From a virus: DNA of 36,377 bases. The notes below the pieces were generated by a model, which saw only the letters and a list, made by a program, of their open reading frames with translations, was not told the origin of the DNA and searched no databases. The position numbers and the translations under genes are program-made. Position 1 is the stretch's first letter, and each line of letters starts with the position of its first letter. Shown here one piece after another: positions 20,493 through 26,326 of this stretch. The stretch covers positions 1 to 36,377 of IMG/VR virus record IMGVR_UViG_3300031857_000616. One strand, given 5' to 3'.

Positions 20493-20543
20493 TCTCGCTG
20501 ACTAAATCCACCCAAGCCGAATCCGTAGGATTAGGAGAGACTA
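20493..20543. repeat. TCTCGCTGACTA element, copy 4
   Basis: TCTCGCTGACTA, GCCGAATCCGTAGGAT, GGAGAGAC. Overlaps the end of the 53-aa gene and sits just upstream of a promoter. Confidence 0.75.
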
Positions 20544-20692
20544 GCAATCCGCTCTAGCCAAATGTCTTTACCATATTTTTCGCTAGCTTTCCTAGTCGCG
20601 TCAGTTTCGCTAAACGATACAACATAACCCACAAAGCGATTATGCTGAAAAACACGCCAAGTGTAACCGGCATAGCAGTTCATGGTTTTCAT
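20531..20692 (-). CDS. 53-aa hypothetical protein
   Basis: MKTMNCYAGYTWRVFQHNRF, then VGYVVSFSETDATRKASEKY. The pattern of two strands and a helix resembles small phage proteins. Own promoter only seven bases before the ATG, so the mRNA may be nearly leaderless. The stop lies in TCTCGCTGACTA copy 4. Confidence 0.65.
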   Translation of the reverse strand: MKTMNCYAGYTWRVFQHNRFVGYVVSFSETDATRKASEKYGKDIWLERIASLS

Positions 20693-20698
20693 ACCCTG

Positions 20699-20726
20699 AT
20701 TCTACAGTATTATCGGCATTTGTCAA
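20699..20726 (-). promoter_or_regulatory. Leftward promoter with CGAT spacer motif
   Basis: TTGACA, 16-base spacer AATGCCGATAATACTG, TAGAAT. Confidence 0.86.
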
Positions 20727-20742
20727 TAGGAGTCTTTAATTT

Positions 20743-20826
20743 GTCGTAAGTTGTTGTGGAGCAAAGAGTTACGACGAATCCGGCCCGCCGCCCTAGTCCT
20801 AAGTGCTGCCGTAGCAACGACTTAGG
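20743..20826. repeat. Double-hairpin repeat, copy 6
   Basis: GTCGTAA/TTACGAC (20743-20775), linker CCGGCCCGCCGCCC, CCTAAGT/ACTTAGG (20798-20826). Confidence 0.88.
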
Positions 20827-20857
20827 AGAAGGGTTTTTGGTTTTAGTGTACTAGTGT

Positions 20858-21265
20858 TCAGAGCATAGCCGCAACTGCATTGCGGAAGAGTCGGTTGGTG
20901 AACACACACCTACGCACGTTCTTAGTACGCTCTGCATAGAAGTTGCGAATACTACCGTCAACCATTTCACACGTTACAAGATGCTTAGTACGCTTGAAAT
21001 TAGGATCATTAACACGGTAATTACTACGAGCATTAAGCCTCTTAATCTGGTAGTCATCCATAGTATAAACAGGCTCAATAACCCTAGCAAGAATACGCTC
21101 AGGCTCACCATGATAAGGCTGCTCATATTCAAAGTTATAAACTTCTCCAACCTTAGCATTGGTAAGCGAACCATGTACGCCACGAACAATATTATACGCC
21201 AGAGCAAGCAAAGCAATGACACCAACCACACCAGCACCAATCATCACAATCGTTTCATTCGACAT
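20858..21265 (-). CDS. Membrane-anchored phage protein
   Basis: 135 aa from the ATG at 21265 (AAAGGG site). Residues about 5-28 form one span (IVMIGAGVVGVIALLALAY). The soluble part contains EPERILARVIEP, IKRLNARSNYRVNDP and RNFYAERTKN, a conserved pattern I associate with phage proteins of unknown role. Own promoter. Confidence 0.75.
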   Translation of the reverse strand: MSNETIVMIGAGVVGVIALLALAYNIVRGVHGSLTNAKVGEVYNFEYEQPYHGEPERILARVIEPVYTMDDYQIKRLNARSNYRVNDPNFKRTKHLVTCEMVDGSIRNFYAERTKNVRRCVFTNRLFRNAVAAML

Positions 21266-21304
21266 AAAAACCCTTTCTTTAGAAGACAAACCCTCAATGA
21301 CTCA

Positions 21305-21333
21305 AGTCTATACCATATATCGGCAGTTGTCAA
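21305..21333 (-). promoter_or_regulatory. Leftward promoter with CGAT spacer motif
   Basis: TTGACA, 17-base spacer ACTGCCGATATATGGTA, TAGACT. Confidence 0.8.
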
Positions 21334-21593
21334 GCGTGAACTTTACCAAAATTCTCAACCCAAAATTCTTGCATTTCATACAGGTTGACGCCCGTATCAT
21401 GCCAAGAAATTCGGTCAGGAGTTTCGATACCAATCTTTCCATGCTTGCAAACCTCACGAATTTCATTCTTGAAAGTGTCGTAAGAATCACACTGGGCCGC
21501 AAATCTATTTAGACCTTCATCATTTGATATCCACAAACAGACATTCCATGTGGCATAATTAGCATAACCGTTGTAAGTGCCATCAGGACTCAT
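21330..21593 (-). CDS. YNGYANYATWNV phage protein (DUF7249-like)
   Basis: 87 aa from the ATG at 21593 (AAAGGG site). YNGYANYATWNVCLWISNDE is the hallmark of a widespread phage family of unknown function; GIETPDRISWHDTGVN is also typical. Its end overlaps the -35 of the next promoter. Confidence 0.85.
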   Translation of the reverse strand: MSPDGTYNGYANYATWNVCLWISNDEGLNRFAAQCDSYDTFKNEIREVCKHGKIGIETPDRISWHDTGVNLYEMQEFWVENFGKVHA

Positions 21594-21622
21594 GATTAAC
21601 CCTTTCGTTAGGTGACACCCTA

Positions 21623-21650
21623 AGCATACCATATAGATCGGCTAATGCAA
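21623..21650 (-). promoter_or_regulatory. Leftward promoter with CGAT spacer motif
   Basis: TTGCAT, 16-base spacer TAGCCGATCTATATGG, TATGCT. Confidence 0.72.
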
Positions 21651-21676
21651 GGGCTAATCTTGAAAAAATTTTTTTA

Positions 21677-21760
21677 GACGTAAATCCTTGTGGCATAAGT
21701 ACTTACGTCGAGCTGGGCGGCGCGGCCTCGCCCTAAGTCCTTTAGTGGCAAGGCTTTACG
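21677..21760. repeat. Double-hairpin repeat, copy 7
   Basis: GACGTAAAT/ACTTACGTC, linker GGGCGGCGCGGCC, CCCTAAGTCC..GGCTTTACG. Confidence 0.8.
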
Positions 21761-21767
21761 CTCAATT

Positions 21768-22058
21768 TCACTCAAAGTCTACGAAAATTACTTGATTGTA
21801 ACCCCGCGGCTTAATAGTGAGACTGTCACCATAATCGTAAGTATCACTCTTAACGCCAGTCATACCAGCCGCAAGCTTAGCCTTTCGCACAATATTACGT
21901 TGTGATGCCTCAGAGTTAATAGCAAACTCATAACGGTTAGCCCAAGAGTAATTAGCTTCACCACCAAAAGTATCGGTCTGCGTAACGGTAACCTTCATCA
22001 TCTTATTATTCCTATTAGAGAAAAAAGTATCGATCCAATTTTTAATGTCTTTACTCAT
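21768..22058 (-). CDS. 96-aa hypothetical protein
   Basis: MSKDIKNWIDTFFSNRNNKM, then a beta-rich part with MKVTVTQTDTFGGEANYSWANR. The ATG at 22058 overlaps the upstream stop and follows GGAGGTGA; an internal ATG at 22001 could also start a shorter form. YSWANRYEF is a pattern seen in small phage proteins. Function unknown. Confidence 0.7.
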   Translation of the reverse strand: MSKDIKNWIDTFFSNRNNKMMKVTVTQTDTFGGEANYSWANRYEFAINSEASQRNIVRKAKLAAGMTGVKSDTYDYGDSLTIKPRGYNQVIFVDFE

Positions 22059-22342
22059 TCACCTCCATAATAGTCTTCATACATTGGGGTGTCATCCCCG
22101 TAATATCCATAGTCTTCATCTGTACCCCAACCAACAGACTCCATAGCCGAATCGTGGTCGCCATCCATGCTATCATCATACTCATCTGCGTCATCCATAG
22201 CCCTATCTGTCCACCAATTTTCATCCTCATGACCATCATACAGGTACTCGGCAAAAAGAATATCGCTAGGATCATGCTCAACAATCATATCATCATCCTC
22301 GTAAGAGTTATCGGGATCGAAAAGGGGGTCAGGGTGACTCAT
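22055..22342 (-). CDS. Highly acidic Asp/Glu/Tyr-rich protein
   Basis: 95 aa, beginning MSHPDPLFDPDNSYEDDDM and acidic throughout, ending YEDYYGGE. GGAGAAA ribosome site. Composition would fit a DNA-mimic anti-restriction-type protein or a disordered linker; neither can be shown. Compare the acidic 51-aa protein at 12898-13053. Confidence 0.7.
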   Translation of the reverse strand: MSHPDPLFDPDNSYEDDDMIVEHDPSDILFAEYLYDGHEDENWWTDRAMDDADEYDDSMDGDHDSAMESVGWGTDEDYGYYGDDTPMYEDYYGGE

Positions 22343-22355
22343 GACTTTCTCCTAT

Positions 22356-22544
22356 TTAAGAAACATACCATACTTCGCCGTTCTCGTCAACCATCTCTTG
22401 CGGCTCTGGATACATTTCTTCCCAAAGCCCCGTCACTTCCGCATAGTCGAAAGGATCGCAGTTCGGTTCGTCAATCGGCTCGACCATACCCTCGTCAACC
22501 ATTCCGTTCAGGATCGCGTTGATTTCATCAAAATCGTTCAGCAT
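22356..22544 (-). CDS. 62-aa acidic protein
   Basis: Starts MLNDFDEINAILNGMVDEGM at 22544 (GGGAGAAAG site). Acidic, helical N-terminus and EMVDENGEVWYVS end. First gene after the promoter at 22570-22597. Function unknown. Confidence 0.7.
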   Translation of the reverse strand: MLNDFDEINAILNGMVDEGMVEPIDEPNCDPFDYAEVTGLWEEMYPEPQEMVDENGEVWYVS

Positions 22545-22569
22545 GATCTTTCTCCCTTGTGATGCTTTC

Positions 22570-22597
22570 ATTCTACAGTATTTATCGACCAATGCAA
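22570..22597 (-). promoter_or_regulatory. Leftward promoter with CGAT spacer motif
   Basis: TTGCAT, 16-base spacer TGGTCGATAAATACTG, TAGAAT. Confidence 0.8.
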
Positions 22598-22680
22598 GCG
22601 AAATCTTTGGAAAAAAGAAAATATAATTCCATGCCAAATGAAGAAAATTCTTTCGGCACAGCATTTGCGTTGAAACTCGC

Positions 22681-22762
22681 CCTAAGTGCTTACGCCACAA
22701 CAACTTACGTCAAGCCGGGCGGGCCGCGTTCGCCCTAAGTCCTTATGCTGCAAGCACTTAGG
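22681..22762. repeat. Double-hairpin repeat, copy 8
   Basis: CCTAAGT..ACTTACG, linker GCCGGGCGGGCCGCG, then perfect CCTAAGT/ACTTAGG (22734-22762). Confidence 0.83.
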
Positions 22763-22775
22763 TTAAGAATTAACT

Positions 22776-22889
22776 TCATTTCTTTCTTGCAGGAAAAACC
22801 AAATTAGACAATAATGATACTATCTCTTCATTAACAAAGCCAATAATAAATGCCACAAATACCCACACCCAGTTTATATCGTCTAACAT
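22776..22889 (-). CDS. 37-aa membrane peptide, paralogue A
   Basis: MLDDINWVWVFVAFIIGFVN, then an LVFPARKK tail. Same design as the peptide at 22975-23088 (MLDxxN, W-rich span, V-F/Y-P-A/I-RKK tail), so the two are duplicates. AAAGGC site. Function unknown. Confidence 0.6.
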   Translation of the reverse strand: MLDDINWVWVFVAFIIGFVNEEIVSLLSNLVFPARKK

Positions 22890-22901
22890 CTGTGTAAGCC
22901 T

Positions 22902-22973
22902 TTAGTTTAGAAGTACAGCAAAAATCAGACCGAAAGCAAAAGCCATGCCGAATATAATAAATTCCTTACGCAT
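22902..22973 (-). CDS. 23-aa membrane peptide
   Basis: MRKEFIIFGMAFAFGLIFAV and LLN: a basic start and one span. AAAAGG just upstream; starts two bases after the stop of the gene above. Very short, but part of an orderly string of tiny membrane genes. Confidence 0.5.
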   Translation of the reverse strand: MRKEFIIFGMAFAFGLIFAVLLN

Positions 22974-22974
22974 A

Positions 22975-23088
22975 TTACCTTTTCTTCCTAATAGGATAAA
23001 CCAGATCAGCCACCACCCACGAACTACCCACACCAATTATAAAACCAAGGCCCATCCATAGCCATTCTACATTTAGATTATCTAACAT
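22975..23088 (-). CDS. 37-aa membrane peptide, paralogue B
   Basis: MLDNLNVEWLWMGLGFIIGV, second half VVADLVYPIRKKR. Paralogue of 22776-22889. AAAGGA ribosome site about 10 bases ahead. Confidence 0.6.
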   Translation of the reverse strand: MLDNLNVEWLWMGLGFIIGVGSSWVVADLVYPIRKKR

Positions 23089-23105
23089 CCATGTATTCCT
23101 TTGTT

Positions 23106-23198
23106 TTAGAGCTTATCCCCCATATCTAAAATAGCCAGAGCAATACCGCCCACAACTATAATAGAAAACATATACAATAAAAAGGTCAAAATTATCAT
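23106..23198 (-). CDS. 30-aa membrane peptide
   Basis: MIILTFLLYMFSIIVVGGIA, ending DMGDKL. ATG overlaps the stop of the 62-aa gene (ATGA), so translation is coupled. Confidence 0.55.
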   Translation of the reverse strand: MIILTFLLYMFSIIVVGGIALAILDMGDKL

Positions 23199-23383
23199 GA
23201 TACCACCATCCTATCCTCAAACTCTGTACCATCCTGCAAGTACCATTCATGCTTTTTCTGATAAACTTTAACAGAAGAATACTGATTAATACGCTTTTTA
23301 GTAGTAACAGTCCGCTGGCGGGACAGGTAGCAACATCCAGTGAGTGATAACTTGATCAGTTTTGCCCCATTTAGTATTTCCAT
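23195..23383 (-). CDS. 62-aa basic protein
   Basis: MEILNGAKLIKLSLTGCCYL, then a Lys/Arg/Gln-rich middle and an EFEDRMVVS end. GGAAAAG ribosome site. Cotranscribed with 23416-23622. Function unknown. Confidence 0.6.
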   Translation of the reverse strand: MEILNGAKLIKLSLTGCCYLSRQRTVTTKKRINQYSSVKVYQKKHEWYLQDGTEFEDRMVVS

Positions 23384-23415
23384 TTTCTTTTCCTTTGTGA
23401 TAGCTGTCGAGCATA

Positions 23416-23622
23416 TTACTTCTCCACGTAATTGGTAAGTTCGTTCTGATTGAAGATACCATGCTGGCCGTTTTCGTCAACAACAAAAAACATAATCAAA
23501 GGCTGTCCGCTATGCGGAAGCATCCCTGTCTTTTGGATAATCACATCAAAACTTTTAACGGTTACTTTTTTACCGCTGGGGGTGGTGGCGTGAATCGTAA
23601 TATCAGTGGTCGAAGGATTCAT
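23416..23622 (-). CDS. 68-aa hypothetical protein
   Basis: MNPSTTDITIHATTPSGKKV, a beta-rich protein with VVDENGQHGIFNQNEL. Driven by the promoter at 23646-23674. Function unknown. Confidence 0.65.
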   Translation of the reverse strand: MNPSTTDITIHATTPSGKKVTVKSFDVIIQKTGMLPHSGQPLIMFFVVDENGQHGIFNQNELTNYVEK

Positions 23623-23645
23623 TTTATCTCTTTCTATTTATCGAC

Positions 23646-23674
23646 ATTCTACAGGATAAACTTTAGGCCGTCAA
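23646..23674 (-). promoter_or_regulatory. Leftward promoter, CGAT motif after the -10
   Basis: TTGACG, 17 bases, TAGAAT, followed at once by GTCGATAAA. Confidence 0.75.
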
Positions 23675-23848
23675 CTCTGCAAAATCCACAATTCGAAGAA
23701 TTTTTCCTTCCGAATCAACTTCGCAGACCGAGCAATCGTACTGGTACAGGAAACGGCTCTGAATATCACGCTTCCAAACCACAACAGCTTCCGCAAGAGT
23801 AGCATATCGGGCAGTCTGAACAAAACCATCATGAGCAATTGCAAACAT
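23663..23848 (-). CDS. 61-aa hypothetical protein
   Basis: MFAIAHDGFVQTARYATLAE, then a VCEVDSEGKILRIVDF end. Small alpha/beta protein with two Cys. GAAAGA ahead of the ATG. Its end overlaps the next promoter. Confidence 0.65.
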   Translation of the reverse strand: MFAIAHDGFVQTARYATLAEAVVVWKRDIQSRFLYQYDCSVCEVDSEGKILRIVDFAELTA

Positions 23849-23876
23849 CTTTCTTTCTCCTAACTCTTATATCGAC

Positions 23877-23904
23877 ATTCTAGCGTCTAGTCTTTAAATT
23901 GCAA
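23877..23904 (-). promoter_or_regulatory. Leftward promoter, CGAT motif after the -10
   Basis: TTGCAA, 16 bases, TAGAAT, followed at once by GTCGATATAAG. Confidence 0.7.
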
Positions 23905-23990
23905 GAGAAAAATCTGAAATTTTGTGTCAAGAGTTTTTGACAAAACTTTTCTGCCTTTTGCTAGATTTGGCATATGATTTGCTAGATCGG

Positions 23991-24075
23991 TCGTAAGTCG
24001 TTATGCCTCAAGTACTTACGTCAAATTCGGCCCGCCGCCCGCGTCGTAAGTCCTTACGCCACAAGGGTTTGCGTC
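23991..24075. repeat. Double-hairpin repeat, copy 9
   Basis: CGTAAGT/ACTTACG (23992-24020), linker CGGCCCGCCGCCCGCG, then GTCGTAAGTCC..GGGTTTGCG. Confidence 0.83.
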
Positions 24076-24101
24076 AAGTTTTTTTTGCTAGTGTACGGAT
24101 G

Positions 24102-24428
24102 TCACCCCTCCGAAAAGGGGGAGACTTCCTCACCACATGCCTGAATGGCTGTATACTGTTCGATAAGAGCCTGAACACGCTCACGCGAACCCGGCTTGCC
24201 AACCTTTACGATCATAAGATCTTCACCCCCCACAAAGCGGGGATCGTTATTTTCTTTCTTTTTCTTGCCAATGTTACGCAACGCGGTACGATTGAACTTC
24301 AAAATCTTTTCGCTCTTGATTGGCCCATACTCTCCGTTAGCTAGAGTCGGTTGGTGCGGAATGGCAATTCCCACAAAGCACATGCGAGCTTGACGCTTGG
24401 CGTTTTCGATAATTGCAAACTTGGTCAT
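24102..24428 (-). CDS. 108-aa hypothetical protein
   Basis: MTKFAIIENAKRQARMCFVG from the ATG at 24428 (AGGAGA site). Basic middle (NIGKKKKENN) and a C-terminal helix. AIIENAKRQARMCFVGIAIP resembles phage hypothetical proteins. Function unknown. Confidence 0.7.
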   Translation of the reverse strand: MTKFAIIENAKRQARMCFVGIAIPHQPTLANGEYGPIKSEKILKFNRTALRNIGKKKKENNDPRFVGGEDLMIVKVGKPGSRERVQALIEQYTAIQACGEEVSPFSEG

Positions 24429-24453
24429 TTCTCTTTTCTCCTTAGTTGGATGA

Positions 24454-24482
24454 ATTGTAGGGAATTGTTTTAGGGTTGTCAA
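24454..24482 (-). promoter_or_regulatory. Leftward promoter
   Basis: TTGACA, 17 bases, TACAAT. Confidence 0.75.
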
Positions 24483-24619
24483 GAGCATTTTGCCAAAAGA
24501 TTCTGAACATATCGAAGTTTAGCGACATCATACCTAATTTGCCCATTTTGCATACACAGCACAACCTTGCCATTCTCAACAAAAGCAATCGTGCTACCAG
24601 AAACTTTTACGGCTTTCAT
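24479..24619 (-). CDS. 46-aa hypothetical protein
   Basis: MKAVKVSGSTIAFVENGKVV, then YDVAKLRYVQNLLAKCS. Start at 24619; the longer frame crosses the promoter. Its stop overlaps the -35 of the next gene. Function unknown. Confidence 0.6.
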   Translation of the reverse strand: MKAVKVSGSTIAFVENGKVVLCMQNGQIRYDVAKLRYVQNLLAKCS

Positions 24620-24645
24620 TTTCTTTCTCTCTTTCTCTTTCCAGT

Positions 24646-24673
24646 ATTCTAGCAAGTATTTTTTGGGAGTCAA
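24646..24673 (-). promoter_or_regulatory. Leftward promoter
   Basis: TTGACT, 16 bases, TAGAAT; the -35 contains the stop codon of the gene above. Confidence 0.75.
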
Positions 24674-24825
24674 TAGGTTTCCGAAAGCATAGCTTCCAGT
24701 TTCGCAATCTCTAGGCGAATCTTGCGAACCATAACCCAATCCCTATCATTCTTGTAGTTATCCAACTCATAACGAAGGCCAATGATTTCTTGCATAACTT
24801 GCATCTTAACGTTTTTCATTTTCAT
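24670..24825 (-). CDS. 51-aa helical protein
   Basis: MKMKNVKMQVMQEIIGLRYE, then a single long helix with Lys/Glu/Leu heptad-like spacing to the end. A small coiled coil is likely. Start could also be the second Met. Confidence 0.6.
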   Translation of the reverse strand: MKMKNVKMQVMQEIIGLRYELDNYKNDRDWVMVRKIRLEIAKLEAMLSETY

Positions 24826-24860
24826 TCTCTCTTTCTTTCTCTCTTACTTCTTATATCGAC

Positions 24861-24888
24861 ATTATACCAGCTATTCTTTAGCTTGCAA
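24861..24888 (-). promoter_or_regulatory. Leftward promoter, CGAT motif after the -10
   Basis: TTGCAA, 16 bases, TATAAT, followed at once by GTCGATATAAG, the same downstream word as at 23877. Confidence 0.75.
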
Positions 24889-24984
24889 GAGAAAAATCCA
24901 CATTTTTATGTCAAGAGATTTTGACAAAACTTTTGCTTGTTTTGTGGATATGTGGCACGGGTTTTGTATTTGGTTGGATTAGCT

Positions 24985-25067
24985 GTAACTCCTTATGCCA
25001 CAAGCACTTACGTCAAATCCGCCCGCCCGCCTTGTCGTAAACCCTTACGTACCAATCACTTACGCTT
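24985..25067. repeat. Double-hairpin repeat, copy 10
   Basis: Degenerate first hairpin ending CACTTACG, linker TCCGCCCGCCCGCC, then GTCGTAAACCC..CACTTACGC. Confidence 0.75.
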
Positions 25068-25118
25068 AGCGTTAATCTCTTTAAGAATAGCCACGATCAT
25101 AGGAATTCCGGTATTCAT
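25056..25118 (-). CDS. 20-aa peptide
   Basis: MNTGIPMIVAILKEINAKRK. GAGGTGA ribosome site, ATG overlaps the stop of the upstream gene, and the stop lies in double-hairpin copy 10. Very short, so tentative. Confidence 0.35.
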   Translation of the reverse strand: MNTGIPMIVAILKEINAKRK

Positions 25119-25378
25119 TTGTTCACCTCATTCTGCACAAACTTGGTTACCACCTTGCCTGTACTCTTGTCCAGCATCTTCACATTAAACTTTTGCCCAC
25201 TACCATCCTCAAGCAGTACGCCGAGGATATGTCCCATTGTAGCCGATCCGTCGTTAGCTACAAGTGTCACAAGAATTCTATCGGCCATCGTTATAGCGAT
25301 ACGCTTGGCGTTTGCATAGCGATAGCAGTTAAGAGGCTTCCCGTTTGAGTCGTGATAATGAATGGCATTCTTTTGCAT
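25115..25378 (-). CDS. 87-aa hypothetical protein
   Basis: MQKNAIHYHDSNGKPLNCYR, then an Ala/Val-rich core and LLEDGSGQKFNVKML, likely a small beta barrel. AAGGAAA ribosome site. Function unknown. Confidence 0.7.
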   Translation of the reverse strand: MQKNAIHYHDSNGKPLNCYRYANAKRIAITMADRILVTLVANDGSATMGHILGVLLEDGSGQKFNVKMLDKSTGKVVTKFVQNEVNK

Positions 25379-25389
25379 GGCTAATTTCC

Positions 25390-25539
25390 TTAGAGAATCG
25401 TACCATCACCACGAATACGATACATGATACCGCCGATACTGTACAGGCTGATACCCTCGCCCATATGCTGCACAAACGTAGCCGAATATCCATGTCGAGC
25501 AACCAACCGGCGAACTGTATTTTGTACTTGAATGGTCAT
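25390..25539 (-). CDS. 49-aa hypothetical protein
   Basis: MTIQVQNTVRRLVARHGYSA, then GEGISLYSIGGIMYRIRGDG. Helix followed by a beta hairpin. GGAGAAAA site and own promoter. Probably cotranscribed with 25115-25378. Confidence 0.65.
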   Translation of the reverse strand: MTIQVQNTVRRLVARHGYSATFVQHMGEGISLYSIGGIMYRIRGDGTIL

Positions 25540-25563
25540 TTCTTTTCTCCTCTGTATGATTCT

Positions 25564-25591
25564 ATTCTAGCAAGATTTTTTAGATCGTCAA
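25564..25591 (-). promoter_or_regulatory. Leftward promoter
   Basis: TTGACG, 16 bases, TAGAAT. Confidence 0.75.
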
Positions 25592-25605
25592 TACTATACA
25601 GAAGA

Positions 25606-25764
25606 TCAGCCGTCATCATATCCTTCTTCGAACTTCTCCAGCATCTTAGCCCTAAGATCGTCGTTCACGTTCATGTTTTCGCAATATGCTTCAAACTCGT
25701 TTGAGGAAGCCTGATCGTATCCCATGTTGTAAGCCGCAATCATCAGTTCGTCAATCTGGTTCAT
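25606..25764 (-). CDS. 52-aa acidic helical protein
   Basis: MNQIDELMIAAYNMGYDQAS, ending KFEEGYDDG. Acidic; the EEGYDDG tail recalls YDDGYKEG of the 58-aa protein at 3695-3871. Function unknown. Confidence 0.65.
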   Translation of the reverse strand: MNQIDELMIAAYNMGYDQASSNEFEAYCENMNVNDDLRAKMLEKFEEGYDDG

Positions 25765-25794
25765 TTTCTTTTTCTCTTTCTTTCTTGTTGATGA

Positions 25795-25823
25795 ATTCTA
25801 TACAGTTCTTATCGGCTTGTCAA
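25795..25823 (-). promoter_or_regulatory. Leftward promoter with CGAT spacer motif
   Basis: TTGACA, 17-base spacer AGCCGATAAGAACTGTA, TAGAAT. Confidence 0.85.
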
Positions 25824-25825
25824 GT

Positions 25826-25972
25826 CTATTTCTTGAGATTCTCAAAAAACTTTTTCACAGCCAAATCATTCTGAACCATATCCTTATTCACGATTGGCAT
25901 GGCATATGCCTTAGCAACCATAACCTTTTGATTCATTCTCTTAACCGCATTTTGCATCGTCTTATTCATCAT
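25826..25972 (-). CDS. 48-aa basic protein
   Basis: MMNKTMQNAVKRMNQKVMVA, Lys- and Met-rich, ending FFENLKK. GAAAGAAG ahead of the ATG. Function unknown. Confidence 0.6.
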   Translation of the reverse strand: MMNKTMQNAVKRMNQKVMVAKAYAMPIVNKDMVQNDLAVKKFFENLKK

Positions 25973-25998
25973 CTTCTTTCTCTCTTTCTTATGCCACA

Positions 25999-26027
25999 AT
26001 TATACCTACATCATCGTCCAAAGTCAA
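25999..26027 (-). promoter_or_regulatory. Leftward promoter
   Basis: TTGACT, 17-base spacer with GGACGATG, TATAAT. Confidence 0.78.
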
Positions 26028-26057
26028 GCCCCACCTTGAAAATATTTTTGGATTTTT

Positions 26058-26220
26058 CCTAAGTTATTATCCTACAAGCACTTAGATCAAAAAGATTTTT
26101 TATGATTGCTCAATGGACACGTTACACAATGAGAAAGTGTGCGTAAGTCTTTGTGTCGTAAGGGTTTACGTCAAATTTTGCTGCCCTGTTTGTCGTAAGT
26201 CTTTGTCCCACATATGGTTA
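26058..26220. repeat. Double-hairpin repeat, copy 11, split and decayed
   Basis: One hairpin CCTAAGT/ACTTAG at 26058-26085, then a second unit at 26141-26220 with CGTAAGT..TTTACG, an AT-drifted linker (TTTTGCTGCCC) and GTCGTAAGT..GGTTAGG. No gene in 26028-26326. Confidence 0.65.
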
Positions 26221-26261
26221 GGGGGTTTTTTTGTTTCTGATTGGTACTGGAAGATTTCTCC

Positions 26262-26298
26262 GAAAAAGCCCCGGTGGTCCAAAAACAATAAGCCACCC
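26262..26298 (-). terminator. Possible terminator of the subtilase gene
   Basis: Read leftward, GGTGG and CCACC close a 15-base loop and are followed by GGGGCTTTTT. Confidence 0.4.
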
Positions 26299-26326
26299 CA
26301 TATATAATTGGCCAGTTTATTAGCCC

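Noticed and set aside
11007-26220. Double-hairpin repeats as a CRISPR array
   Set aside because: Copies are separated by whole genes, not short uniform spacers, and each has internal dyad symmetry.
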